From the NCBI GenBank assembly GCA_011109175.1, contig RDEW01000009.1, positions 1,043,652 to 1,107,651 on the forward strand: a DNA stretch of 64,000 nt, written 5' to 3'. The translations under genes and the position numbers were made by a program. Position 1 is the first letter of the stretch; the number at the start of each line of letters is the position of its first letter. The notes under the pieces are model-generated. The model saw only the letters and a program-made list of their open reading frames with translations. It had not been told where the DNA came from and did not search any database. Source of the stretch: Dicyema japonicum. Lineage: Eukaryota; Dicyemida; Rhombozoa; Dicyemidae. Shown one piece after another: positions 34,320-45,079 of this stretch.

Positions 34320-35265
34320 ATTAATTTATTTGTTGATTAATAAAATGGCTGACATTTAATGCGTTTTTCCCCTGTTACCGGGGATGACCAAATTGGAGGT
34401 GATACAAGGCCGATGCTTTAAATTTTACGAAATTCTCGCTTCGACGTAAAACGCTAAATGTCTCCCCAATCATGACAGATATACGATTTTGTTTTCGTAG
34501 AGACATTCGAAGACTCGTCTATGATAAAATACTACTCTCTCCTCCAATCGATAAGCATAATTTTCTCTTCCGAGGGATATCTGGTTAACCTGGCTTCTCT
34601 GCAATGTGAACACCATCCTTCTCTACCGACGTACGTAAACTGGATGATGTAAAAGATATCTTTTGCTCCTTATACAACCTCTCCGAGCTGACAGCAAATT
34701 CTTTTTCGAATGTCCAAATCTGGTGGTTGTTCGTCTACCATACCAAAGTTGACAGATCTATAGGAGCACTTGCATTTTCTGCGTCCTACCTAATAGCCGC
34801 TGGTCTCCTACAAGTTAGTGAGGTCGAGGTTACTGACTAACTATGAGGTCGACGGCCTTCGAACATTTCTAGTCGACCAGAAGACGTGCTTTTTTCTTTT
34901 CTTTGTTATTCTTCGATCTCTGGGTGCGTCCACACCCGAGAACATTGCCATATTGCACTGTTTCATTATCTCTTCCAGAGGCAGTAATCTGCGGAACTCC
35001 ATACGAAGGTCTAAAAAGATGTCTTTTATTATGCACTTTAGGCTACTTTTTGATGTATCACTTTCTCAAGATTTTAGCGACGGCAAGAAAGCTGTTCTCT
35101 CCCAGATAAGCTCTTCAGCTGCTTCTTGGCAAGTGCTCACATTACTATGCTCTCCACAAAAGGACACACTCAATCTCCAGTGCCGTTTTGGATTTTCGTA
35201 AATGAATCGAATTTTGTCCTAACCTTAACAACGAGTAACGATTACGTGGGAGCATGCTTACTAAC
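34320..35265. other. Unassigned; possible decayed LINE sequence
   Basis: Contains a 127-codon frame (34818-35201). Its end (AVLSQISSSAASWQVLTLLC) faintly resembles the SSA-WxxALP region found upstream of the Cys/His cluster in the dominant LINE family. The similarity is too weak to assert. Confidence 0.25.
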
Positions 35266-35270
35266 ACATT

Positions 35271-35445
35271 ATTATTAAACCCAGAGACCACCAAGAAAGA
35301 AATGTTAAACCAACTTATTAGATGACCCTAGCCTGCAAAAGTCCCTGAACTCTGCTTGAGTGTTCCACCAGCCACCCAACTACTTTCAGGAAGTGCCTTC
35401 TGTGGTGTCTTGAAAGGAATTCTACCACGTGGATAACACTTTCCG
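35271..35445 (+). repeat. Dispersed repeat R1, copy
   Basis: Shares ACCACCAAGAAAGAA, TAAACCAACTTATTAGATGA, a CTTTCAGGAAGTGCCTTCTG block and CTACCACGTGGAT with the other R1 copies. Confidence 0.5.
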
Positions 35446-35539
35446 ATAACACATGGTTTTTTCTCTATTTTATATAATTACTCCCTTTCTTGGGCAATTT
35501 GGTTTCCATATTTTTTTAAAAAAAATCTGTATAATGGAC

Positions 35540-35975
35540 TCAAATAAATTTTCTGCGTCTTTTCACTGAAACGTCAAGGATGATATATCCTCTGACCGAG
35601 TTGAAAGCGTTGCACATTTTGAAAAGGACGTTATCTTCATGTGATATAGCCTGACGAACTCCTCGGCAATATGGTCCCCCACCTTGCATCCACTTCTGAC
35701 TCCCACACAGCTTGGACTCTATCTTTGATCTCAAATCCCTCGTATGGCTCAATTTATCCTTCAATATAGGAGTCAATGATTACATCTCTTTTTGTGAAGC
35801 TTTCCATCCTTTCCTTTATTTCTTCTCTGATCGACGCTAATAGCAAAATGACCCAAGCTTTCCTCGACTTTACAATAGCCAGATAACACGCTCCTTGAAT
35901 GTAGTGTAATACCATCCTTCAAGTCCACGGAAGAGCCGTGGAATGATCGTAAGTGAAAAAAAATTAAAAACATCC
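35540..35975 (-). pseudogene. LINE (YLDD/WDATC family) reverse transcriptase N-part
   Basis: On the minus strand the frame 35540-35776 reads MQGGGPYCRGVRQAISHEDN, then LFKMCNAFNSVRGYIILDVS. This matches RT box A of the family (compare LVKLDIQNAFNSLRRDNFLE at 43364), but with C where the box-A aspartate is expected. The adjacent frame to 35973 (SSVDLKDGITLHSRS) probably corresponds to the preceding GxRPIAVG region. It is dead and truncated. Confidence 0.55.
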
Positions 35976-36040
35976 GTTTCGATTTTTAATTTCCCAATAC
36001 ATAAGGACGCATAAACCTTTGATCCCCCAGTGTCAGATAA

Positions 36041-36200
36041 TGAGAATTCAAATTTTGGTAATTTTTATAATACGTCAATCTTTCGATATGGCGTGACGTT
36101 CAATGCTAAATTCAAAAACTTCCAACTATTCTTTTATTAACTTAAGACAAGTTCCCAGACATGATGACAGTGAAGGGCAGCCCACGTGGTTAAAAATTAA
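36041..36200 (+). repeat. Dispersed repeat R3, copy 2
   Basis: Partner of 1333-1495; shares GGCGTGAC, TTCAATG, AAAAACTTCCAACT-like words and GGGCAGCCCACGTGGTT. Confidence 0.4.
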
Positions 36201-36250
36201 ACTAATTTTTTTAATATGAAAATTTAGTCAATCGTCATATATATACATTG

Positions 36251-36556
36251 TTAGTCCCACAAGAGACTAAAAGGCACGTGGTCAAATGTTTTCCATCTTT
36301 CCAAATTAACGCCATCTTTGAGCATCTCTTCCAAATTACCAATACTCGTGAGACGACACGGTCTGTAAGTTTGATGGGCCTTGGATTTTAAGAACCATCT
36401 ATAAGTCTCACTAGATGAGTCACATGTTACGATGTTTACTTCGTATCGAAAAGAGACGTCAGTCGATTTATGTGATTTCCTATCCACACTAAATACTCCC
36501 CTCATTTTGGGAGTCGCCTTGTACAACCTGGAGCCATTCACACATCGAATGGACAA
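36251..36556 (-). CDS. 101-codon open frame, unknown
   Basis: A minus-strand frame from ATG to stop with protein-like composition: RLYKATPKMRGVFSVDRKSH, then VSFRYEVNIVTCDSSSETYR and a basic stretch ending near DHVPFSLLWD. No family is recognised. It lies directly next to dispersed repeat R3, so it may belong to a transposon, or it may be an exon of a host gene. Confidence 0.3.
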   Translation of the reverse strand: MSIRCVNGSRLYKATPKMRGVFSVDRKSHKSTDVSFRYEVNIVTCDSSSETYRWFLKSKAHQTYRPCRLTSIGNLEEMLKDGVNLERWKTFDHVPFSLLWD

Positions 36557-36969
36557 TTTAGTCTTGAAAATCCTATGTCAGAAGTAACCAAAATAACCAT
36601 GGATAATGTTACTTGGACGCCCAGCTACACTAAAATTTGTGTCTCCCTGTGTGTCTGATTGTCCTCCAAGAGGCAATCTATCTTTTTCTATTAATAAATT
36701 TTAATAAGGCGAGCTTTTACCCGTTAGCTTAAAAAAACTCTCCATTCTATCAGCTGAATTATTATTCTCAAGGACCTCCACTAGAAAATTATGATGCACT
36801 GTTGAGACATATTAGTTACTCTCTTAAAAACGGGGTGTTGTCAATAGATATAGTCGAATTAATCAAAAACGAGTATTTCGTAGTGCAATATTTTTCTATA
36901 ATGAAAAAAATCCACTGGTCTTCCAGGCTTGAGGACCAATTGTATTTTTATATAAATTATAAATTAGTA

Positions 36970-38217
36970 CAGTAAAACCTATCGAATCCGTCGCATTTTT
37001 TCAAAAATACAAAATTCCCTATGAGAAATTCTCGAATCCGCCAATTTCTCGAATCCGCCGCATTTTTAAAAATAATTTTTTTTTCATTTTCTTATTATTT
37101 TTATTTTTTATTCAAAAAAACTTCTACACGGGACATTATCATTTTTGTGTTGTTGTTCTAATGAAACGTAATTGTGCAAGATTAAAAAATTCTGAAAAGC
37201 TCCAAATTATAAAATTTACGGGGCAAAATCCAGGAATTTCGCTCACAAGAGTGTCTGAAATCTTTTCCGGAAGATTCAGACATGTTGTTTCAAGACGATC
37301 CTTAAATGACATGAGGAGAAAAGGGAATGTATCTACCTTGCTTTTTCAGAATTATCTCGGAATCCATATTTGAAGTTCAATGAAATCGGGAGGATCCCAT
37401 GTCGTGGATTGAACTGGTGGAAACCAGAGGAGCAATTCTTAATGACGCGATTATTCTTACAAAGGCGGAGGGCTTTGCAAAGAAACGCCAAATAACTGAT
37501 TTTAAAGCCAGTCGTGGATGGCTCGAAATATTTAAAAGACGAAATGGGTTGAAATTAAGGAAACCTTATGGAGAATCATCTTCATAGAATTTCTCAAATT
37601 CGGAAGTTAATGAGTATTTTATAAAGCTCTTCCATGCAAAAGCATTTGCAAGATGAAGAGACAAGGGCATAAACTATTGAAGAATCGAACATCGGTGATG
37701 CTTTGTTCTTTGTTCGATTATGACTGGTACCGATAAACTAACACCAATCATAATTGGAAAATTCAAAACCCTATATGCTTTAAAAATTTTAGCTACCAAA
37801 GTTATGCAACCTATTATAATTCTAAAAAAGCATGGATGAATTCCAAATTATTCAATACATTTTTGTTTGAATGGGATATCAGGTTGGCTAAAGAAAAGCG
37901 CAAAATACTACTCGTAATTGACCAATGTCCATCTCACAAGATTTGTAGTTAATAAAGTTAGCTTAAATGCCTTATGTCTTCAATGAAGTTAACTTAAATG
38001 TCTTCAATCTCCCCGATGATGTTATTAGAAACATCAAAACGAAAATTAAAACAAGAATAACTGATTATTTTAAAGGAAATTAATGTTTTCATTTTTTAAT
38101 TAATCTTTAAAATTAAAAAAAATGCATTTTATTAATTTATAAAAAATTCAAATTTGCCTATCAAATCTGCTTTAATTTCCCAGGTCCCAAATTCGGCGGA
38201 TTCGAAAGGTTTTACTG
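36970..38217 (+). mobile_element. Complete Tigger/pogo-like DNA transposon (1,248 bp)
   Basis: The element begins CAGTAAAACCTATCGAATCC and ends, read inverted, CAGTAAAACCTTTCGAATCC. These are terminal repeats of more than 20 bp with one mismatch in the first 20. A TA dinucleotide flanks each end (36968-36969 and 38218-38219), the expected target duplication of the Tc1/mariner-pogo group. Inside, in two frames, is a CENP-B-type transposase. The first helix-turn-helix is at 37161-37373 (NSEKLQIIKFTGQNPGISLT). The second, Tc5-like, is at 37399-37587 (DFKASRGWLEIFKRRNGLK). A broken DDE part follows to about 38090 (LTPIIIGK; WDIRLAKEKRKILLVIDQCP with the second aspartate). Stops and frameshifts show it is inactive. 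Confidence 0.9.
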
Positions 38218-38588
38218 TAGAATTTTCGACAAAATCCTTATGATAGAAGTTGGAATTACGTCCCAAGACCATTTGCAGACTGTGGAGTTAAAGAAAAAGG
38301 ATACATCCTTGCAAAAGAGATGGGGCTGATGTTTGGTTGCAAGGTCCTCGTTATTCCAATATTCATGATAGTAATCACTGAGATGAAGAAATTGCACATT
38401 TAGGATTATTATAATACAAAAAATATAAGAATTGTCCAAACATTTAGAAATATGAAGAGGAAAACATTATAGGAGATTATATGTTTAAAGAAAGACAAAT
38501 GTGATAATCTGACAACCAACCTAACAACCACCAATTTGTCTATTCGTATATGAAAATATTTTTTAAGAAATAGAATTATAAATCATAT

Positions 38589-39256
38589 TTAAAACTGCCA
38601 TCCATCCAAAGTGGACCCCGCCGACATTATCGACGTTGCGTTGCCTCTCACGATTGCAACAGAGATCAACTGAAGTAGCCACCGGGTCTCACGTGCGTCG
38701 TGGCTTTTTAGTGTAGCTAAGCGTCCAAATTTCTTTAGGAAGCGAAGCGTTTTTCCACTTATTCCTCCAGTTGTCTCGACCACTATCCGATAAAACGCGA
38801 ATCGGTCGCGTCGTATTTCTTCTCCTTTGCCCTCATCGTTTTTTCCGCGGAATACAGTGTGTCTACCGCGCTCCCGACAATGTTGGACGGGCAAAGCGTG
38901 TCAAGTAGCGTCCCAGACCAAAGGTTTCCCCTCTTCGAATGTGAAAATTGTGGTCTCGTCAGGACGTTTTCCGTCTCCTCTGTCCAGACCAACAGGTTCT
39001 AGTATGGCTGGGTATCCCGCAGACTCCAGGGCTCGCTTGACAATTTCGTTGATCGCCTTGTGTCTTGGGAATCGTCCTGCACTCCTTCGACAAGAGAGGG
39101 CATGGAGTCCATAACAATCGACGGTTGCGCCACATCGGCATTTGTGGGTCCGGCAAATCTCCAGTCCAAGTCTGGTGGAGATGCCGATGTGGACAGTATC
39201 GTCGTCAAGGTGGGTCCCGACACTGCCAACTGGGAGTGCATTGATCCATGCACCAC
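38589..39256 (-). pseudogene. LINE (YLDD/WDATC family), Cys/His cluster and tail
   Basis: Minus-strand copy of the C-terminal third. In order it reads VRIGISLRLGLEICRTHKCR, CGA, LHALSCRRSAGRFPRHK (a cluster of Cys and His likely to bind zinc), YPAILEPVGLDR, PLVWDAT. The intact 101-codon frame at 38589-38894 holds RFAFYRIVVETTGGISGKTL and RETRWLLQLISVAIVRGNAT. Three frames are needed, so at least two indels occurred. It matches 56100-56750 over its whole length. Confidence 0.85.
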
Positions 39257-39399
39257 TTGATTCGCATCTTCCAGTGACTAGACAGGCACGTCTGTGTTGG
39301 TTTGATTGGTTCAGAAGCCTCTCATATTTATCCTCACAGGTAGTCGTATATTATATTTGTAATTTGATGGGAGACTACGTTTACTATTCCGGACTAAAA

Positions 39400-40415
39400 A
39401 TTTGTTAAATGAATGTTTATGAATTTTACTGGATTTTGTGTCGTCTAATATTTCCGTGTACTACCTCCATATGCACACTTTTGATATTCCACATTATCTT
39501 TATTATTATAATTTATCATTTGTCCACTTATCAGTTTATCAAAAATCTTTGTGGAATATGCAATTATTTTTCAAATAAAAATAATTACTCAACAAGATAT
39601 GGGACAAAATGGTAAAAAGCTGTAGACGTTTTCTAAGAGAGCTACAATTAAGCGTTAGACATTTTCATTGTCCAAGAAACCCTGCCTAATAAACTTACAT
39701 AATTTAGTATTTTTTATTAAAAAATTAATTATTTGACAACCATGAATGTTAAAATACTCTCATCAGATATTCCCTACAAAATTTAGCGTGCGTCATGCGG
39801 TTCACCTGCTGTAGTGGCGCTTAGCACAACCGTTAGACATTTCCCATCCCTCTATGATCTTCAGAAGGGTAATATATTAGTGTCTCATGCTCGCTTCAGT
39901 AATCATTAATGTAAATCAGACTCGGCCTATTATAATCATCGACACTAAATATATAGTCAAGTACAGACTAACGAGCTCAATTATACTAGCATATCTTTCT
40001 AGCGATAATTACTTTGTGCTACAAAATGAAACATTCCAGACCAAATAACACAGAACTAACTGCTCACGTAATACAACGTGCTAAAGTAGAGATCTCATCT
40101 TGACAGATGCTCATCCATCGAGCTCATTCAAGCACGTATCGGTAGTATAACTGTATTTTCGTAGTTGAACGGAGACACCCTTCGGTTCTAACATTTAGGG
40201 ATTAAAAATAACACACATGGAAAAGATATTAGACACGATATTTAAATAAATTATTTAAAATTAAAATAATTTTTTTTATATTTTGTTAAAAATTATACTA
40301 ATTTATAATTTGTATTAAAATCGCTATTTTGCTGATCTCATAGATCTCAGGAGATACTCATAAACGACTTCAGACTTGAATTAATTGAATAATTTTTTAA
40401 AGAGTTAAAAATTTC
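39400..40415. other. No gene recognised
   Basis: AT-rich upstream flank of the SPF27-like gene. Short words near 39780 (AGCGTGCGTCATGCGGTTCACC) match repeat R1, suggesting a small R1 fragment. The missing 5' exons of the SPF27-like gene are not recognisable here. Confidence 0.35.
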
Positions 40416-40422
40416 AAATTAG

Positions 40423-40806
40423 GTATACGAAGAGTATGGAAGCAAACTATAGGAATTTGCCCCCTACCCGATAGGGGCAGAAGGAGTTGGATGGGATAAG
40501 GTTTGGAGCGTGAATATTTGAAAAAAGAAAATCAAGGAAGTTAATATGATGAGGAAAATCTGATTGAAGCTGGGGATCGCATTAAAAGCTTGGAGAGTCA
40601 GTATGGCTGCTTAGTTGGATGAGTGTTGTCAGGAAGAATTATGATTTGGGGTTGGCAATTGATGAAATGGAATACGAACAGAATAATTAATTTTCAATAA
40701 TTTTTGGTTTACTTTGATTTTTAATTTTAGTTGGATGAGTCTTGTGAGGAAGAACTATGATTTGGGGTTGGCAATCGATGAACTGGAATACGAACAGAAT
40801 AATTAA
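40423..40806 (+). CDS. SPF27/BCAS2-like splicing factor, C-terminal part
   Basis: SPF27 (BCAS2) is a small coiled-coil subunit of the PRP19/NineTeen complex of the spliceosome in the nucleus. The sequence shows LEREYLKK, KIKEVN, YDEENLIEAGDRIKSLES and then a terminal exon WMSLVRKNYDLGLAIDELEY. These align in order with the animal motif around LNWQRKNMQ...[23 protein letters not shown], so the C-terminal 65 or so residues are convincing. The upstream piece (about 40423-40500, SMEANYRNLPPTR) is weaker. Two frame slips are needed (an A run near 40520 and AATAT near 40543). The last exon is present twice in tandem (40615-40690 and 40731-40806), each with its own TAA. An AG precedes both copies, so either could be spliced to the donor at 40601. 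Joining to the first copy would need a 14-nt intron. Confidence 0.65.
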
Positions 40807-40842
40807 TTTTCAATAATTATTGGTTTACTTTGATTTTTAATT
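40611..40842 (+). repeat. 116-bp tandem duplication of a terminal exon
   Basis: Units 40611-40726 and 40727-40842 are head to tail. Each holds the acceptor TTAG, the 76-nt last exon and its AT-rich 3' flank. The units differ at only a few positions. Within the exon this changes Val to Leu and Met to Leu and keeps both frames open, which suggests selection or recency. Confidence 0.8.
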
Positions 40843-41109
40843 TCTCGATGTTGGACTATTTCTTACTTTTATGAGCGATCTAGCCCCTTTCTTATGGTAA
40901 CCGATGGGATTTTTTATGAGGAAGGTCACTAAAGAGAAGATACTAATGACTCTAAAAGACTTATCTGGGTGCCTAATATTATTAGCTGGTTGCTTTATAG
41001 AAACAGGGCTCATGTTAATGGGGCTTTAATAATTAACTATTTCTTGCTATAATGAAAACACGTGCATATTAGTTCCCGGGATAATTTATAAAAACGTTCC
41101 GGCATAATT

Positions 41110-41510
41110 TAAAATGTGCAACACTCAAAGAAACAATATTTATAGTTAGTCTTTTCCATCATCCTCTGTCGAATGCGAGTGATCTCAATTCGTCCAGGTC
41201 GTCCCCTGTCTTTAGATTTTTTCTCACACGATTTAAGTCTTTGTTTAAGGCAGTCGAAAGTGTCGATCTAGGTCGTCTGGAAGGATTTTTCGCAACTGTC
41301 AAAGTAATCTTCCATCGCTTTGTTAGCGGGTGCGTCCGGGTTCATTCTTAGTACATGCCCAAATAGCCTCCACCGGGCGTCTATCACATCCTTGCTAATG
41401 TAAGAACACATGCACTTGTTGTAGATAACAGTGGTTGATATTCTACGTGGCCACTCCATTCCGAGTAAGCTTCTTAGTTGCCTTCTATGGAACGAATCCA
41501 TATCCAATTA
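41110..41510 (-). pseudogene. LINE 3' tail
   Basis: The minus-strand frame 41268-41507 reads DSFHRRQLRSLLGMEWPRRI, then DVIDARWRLFGHVLRMNPDA with ANKAMEDYF. This is the standard C-terminal region of RTE/jockey-type LINEs. GRPGRIEITRIR follows in another frame. It is the same family as 15448-16290, and the tail words also recall 4080-4400. Confidence 0.75.
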
Positions 41511-41519
41511 TTTGTATGA

Positions 41520-42295
41520 GGAATGAAATAAAATTGATTTAATTTGTCGAAACACCATAACTGAATATTATTGTAGCCAACTCAATTTTAAAAAAGTTAT
41601 GCCGTCTCTCTACTGTTGAATCAGTCATTTATTCTTTTCGAGGATACAATTAAATATTTTTCCACAAGTTGGTTTCAAGCAGAAATGAAATCTTCATAGA
41701 AGACTTATAACGTGCTTGTGGTCTCTAATTTCAAGAGTTATATTAGCACAACCGATTGAATGTGAATCTTTGTTGTTTTATCGATGGATATCCATGTAAT
41801 TCTTGAAGCATTTGGGACAACTCCACGCCAGCTCATAACCAATCAACGGTCGTAAAGAAGGTTCACTTTCCAATGATCTCCGTTGTGACGTCTGGCGTTG
41901 TTGGTCCGAGCACGTCTGAGTTTATCAGGTTAATCGGACTGTTTGGAAGTCGCGGATGGGTGGGCCTAGGATGACGAGATGCCTGTGGGCTTGCGATCAT
42001 AAAAGGTTACTTCCATTATGTACTTAATGCCTGCAGGTATAATAAAGACCTTATCATATTGAAATCTCATTTAGCAAAGTTATCTCTCCTCAGTAACCTT
42101 ATCATCTATAAACACTAATAAAACACCCCTGTTCATAAATGGGGGACATCTATATAGCAGTCACCGAGCAGTTCAAATGCGACATATTGCCCACAAAATA
42201 GAAGCAACCGGAAAAATCCAAGCACACGCGAAATAATCCTTAACTAAACCAAACAAAAAATTCAAGAAATCAGAAAATCCGATAACTAAGCTATT
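41520..42295. other. No gene recognised
   Basis: A minus-strand patch reads ELAWSCPKCFKNYMDIHR (about 41777-41835), a zinc-ribbon-like Cys pair. It is too short and isolated to call. The rest is AT-rich. Confidence 0.25.
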
Positions 42296-42300
42296 TTGTA

Positions 42301-42864
42301 TCAAAAAAATGATCGACGTCGCTCAGACGTTGATGACCTTAGACTTCTCAAATACTGCAACATTAAACCAAATAAACCTTAAGCGAAAATTGTTCCATAA
42401 GCAAAATCACAATTATCACAGGAATCACAACAATAATTCCCAACACAAGGTTCCTAACAAATATCTTATTAATCTGTTCTAGCAGATTATCATTTTCTAC
42501 AATAAGCAAAACTTATGCCTTCCGGTGATTTCACTCCGTCATTCATAAGATTACTCTCAGGATTCTCAACACCCTTCTTTTTATTAGGAGAATCCTCTTT
42601 TGGTTTCACTCCGAAATTATCCTGATTTCCTTTATGCGGAAAATTATCTTTCACATTTTGCGGACCCTTATTGGCAGGATTGACCATTTCTTTATTATTG
42701 CCATTTGGCATGATTACTCGATCATTCTTTGAACTTTCGTCTTTTTCATCGACTTTCTTTGTGAAAGTCTGATTGATGTTAAGCTCACTTGAGTGAGTTT
42801 TAGATTGCTGCCGGATTTTTTCCAGGTTTTGAGACTCATATGACGGATGACTTGGATTTTCCAT
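42301..42864 (-). CDS. Single-pass membrane protein, unknown; two tiny introns
   Basis: Three minus-strand exons, 42864-42513, 42496-42378 and 42354-42301, splice into one frame of 525 nt (174 residues) from ATG to TGA. The introns are 16 nt (42497-42512) and 23 nt (42355-42377), both GT-AG. The N-terminal 115 residues are polar and low in complexity, rich in Asn, Lys, Ser, Pro and Glu. A hydrophobic segment (NLVLGIIVVIPVIIVILLM) follows near residues 130-150, then a short basic tail (RSLRSSTSERRRSFF). This is the layout of a C-terminally anchored membrane protein with a disordered cytosolic head. Without the splices the hydrophobic helix is lost, which supports them. The family is not recognised. 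The 16-nt intron is unusually short, and a missing base in the assembly cannot be excluded. Confidence 0.55.
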
Positions 42865-42869
42865 AGAAC

Positions 42870-43360
42870 TGCCGCAAGTTAATAAAAACCCTTATTGATT
42901 ATTTAATATTCCTTACCGACAAATGGCAACAATATTATCATTTAATGATGTCAAATTTTTGCATAAATTATTTATTATTTTTTGCATAAATTATTTATTA
43001 ATATTTAATTAAATATTACTTAAAATATTTAAATGTCAACGAATTGTGATTTTAGCTATTAGATTATATTTATTCTCTATTTTTGCCTATAAATAATATT
43101 ACAGACTCTCCTGAACACAATCGGACAATCTTTATCTCCACTTTGTCCATCATGCCTTCTCGACTGAATACGGGCCACATCTTCACTTGTCAGAATCCGC
43201 CTCCGACTTCTGCACATAACCAAATACACCTGAGAGTTTCCGCCCGTGGTTGTGATGTTCTTGTTTTCCACCGCTTTTCTTCATTCGAACGGAGTGCGAG
43301 GCTGCTGTCCATTCAGTGAGGACATTCATAAACCACAGTATATAAGATTCCCGGGGACAT
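42870..43360. other. No gene recognised
   Basis: AT-rich up to 43080, then overlapping short frames on both strands. The latter may be the upstream part of the LINE copy that starts to be readable at 43364. Confidence 0.3.
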
Positions 43361-43363
43361 GTC

Positions 43364-44590
43364 CTGGTCAAACTGGACATCCAGAACGCTTTCAATAGTC
43401 TAAGGAGGGACAATTTCCTGGAGGCGTGTGTTGAGAGATGCCCCAATATTTTCGGATTTGTGAATCAGTCATACAGCCAACATTAATTTTTACTTTTCGG
43501 GGACTACCTGCTCCATTCGTATTCTGGAATACAACAGGGAGATCCCCTTGGACCCCTATTGTTTTGTCTTGCAATAGAGAAAATCACCAAACCTTTGTGC
43601 TCGCCCCTCAACCTATAGTACCTAAATGATGCGGTCCTCGGAGGACCCTCGGATACTGTTTTCCGAGATTTGGAAGTGATAATTTCAGCACTGTTGGAGG
43701 CTGGACTGGAATTAAATTACACTAAATGCGAAATCTACAATTTCGGACTTTCAGAAGAGAACTATTCAAAAGCTTTGTCATGTTTCATAAATTTACTGCG
43801 TGGAAGTATGTCCTGAGGACTGCTCCCTATTTCACCCTGTATGACCAACTCGCACAGATTAACGAGATCTTCCGTATGATAGCGGAACGTATCTTCAACG
43901 TCCGGGTCGAGGATTACTCATGGAAGAAGCCACGCTGCCAGTAAGATACATCAGAAACAGCGAGATACCACATATGACTTTTATAAATGAATCTTCAATT
44001 AGGGATTTTATGCCAACTCCATAAACAACTACGACTTCTGGGAATCTACTGTCCAAAGCGGATGACCAACGACGAGCTCTACAGAATTACTCAAACAACA
44101 CAGACTGGGAATAAAGTTACTTCGGGGAAGTGGCAGTTTTTTCACATATCCCAAGAGCTTCGGAAATGGCACCAGCCAATCAGGCCTTGGAATCATTCTT
44201 TTCCGTATTAAGCAGAACAACGTACTGAATCCACCTTACTGAGGAAACGCCGAATTCCTGTCCGGGATATATTTAGTCAGAAATATAATATTTGACGGGG
44301 TAACTGTCTTCCACTTCTCTCGGCGAAATGCTTGATTTGGGATGGGGACTGCATCGACACCTTTTCTCAGTCGAGACTTCCTGGTTTCTCGTTGAAAGCT
44401 GGAGAGGCTGTCTGGACTATCGAGAATATCAAAATAAGAAAATACGACAGCCACTCCACCAGATTCCATTGCAGCCCGTCATCGTTGAGACGAGCGGAGT
44501 CTCCGGGCTTAAGAATGTCTTTTTTAAGATCGCTTTGCTCAATGATGTGGTCTTTGTTTTGTTGTATTTGGATAGCATAGTTATAATCGC
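43364..44590 (+). pseudogene. LINE (YLDD/WDATC family) with altered catalytic box
   Basis: Reverse transcriptase with box A LVKLDIQNAFNSLRRDNFLE, then PNIFGFVNQSYS, GIQQGDPLGPLLFCLAIEKI (box B), and YLNDAVLGGPSDTVFRDLEV. The last replaces the YLDDGVLGG catalytic box seen near 24230. Asp to Asn at the first catalytic position should abolish polymerase activity. The thumb-like LEAGLELNYTKCEIYNFGLS is followed by a gap, then the tail from about 44325 (CLIWDGDCIDTFSQSRLPG; PVIVETSGVSGLKNVFFK). The Cys/His cluster is missing, so there is an internal deletion of several hundred bp near 44000-44300. Confidence 0.85.
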
Positions 44591-44649
44591 GAACAATGTC
44601 TTTTATCAAATTGATATATCATCCAAAATTTCCTCGATGAGATCATTTT

Positions 44650-45070
44650 TTATTGATGATTAAATCTATTGACATTATTCCAAAAAATACCTTTCGATCT
44701 GTCACTATCCATGCAGCTCGTGGTCGTCCCGAAACGTGTGAAATGTTGTATTTTTTGCAAAGTTGCTCCATGTGCAAAAATTGGAGATCCAATTATGCAA
44801 AAATTCCATTCAGGATTCGGAAAATCTCATTTGCAGATTTGCTAAGGCACTTTCTACCACACCAAATTTTGAAAAAGCGTCAATTAAAACAAGAATCTGT
44901 TAATTATACTGCAAAATAATTACCCAGGAATAATTTTCATTTTGTGTTTAATATCGCCATAAATCGACAAGATCTACAATGTATCGGTCTCTATAATTAC
45001 TGGTTCGCAAGCATTCGTTTAGACTAAAATTGTTAGAATCAATAATTTGCCTAACAATAAACACATTTAG
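44650..45070 (-). pseudogene. Integrase fragment (LTR retroelement or Maverick type)
   Basis: On the minus strand the frames read DRYIVDLVDLWRY near 45020, then ILVLIDAFSKFGVVESALAN near 44860-44900, then QLCKKYNISHVSGRPRAAW near 44715-44760. This order matches the rve integrase core: the first Asp in (V)DLVDL, the IDxFSKF strand, and the KYxIxH...RPxAxG region before the catalytic Glu. It is short, with at least one stop and two frame changes. The DLVDxxRY form is common in Maverick/Polinton-like and some Ty3-like integrases, and I cannot choose between them. Confidence 0.55.
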
Positions 45071-45079
45071 ATACCACAG

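Noticed and set aside
37161-37587. A domesticated CENP-B-like host gene.
   Set aside because: The frames lie between terminal repeats with TA duplications and contain stops in the DDE part, so it is a dead transposon.
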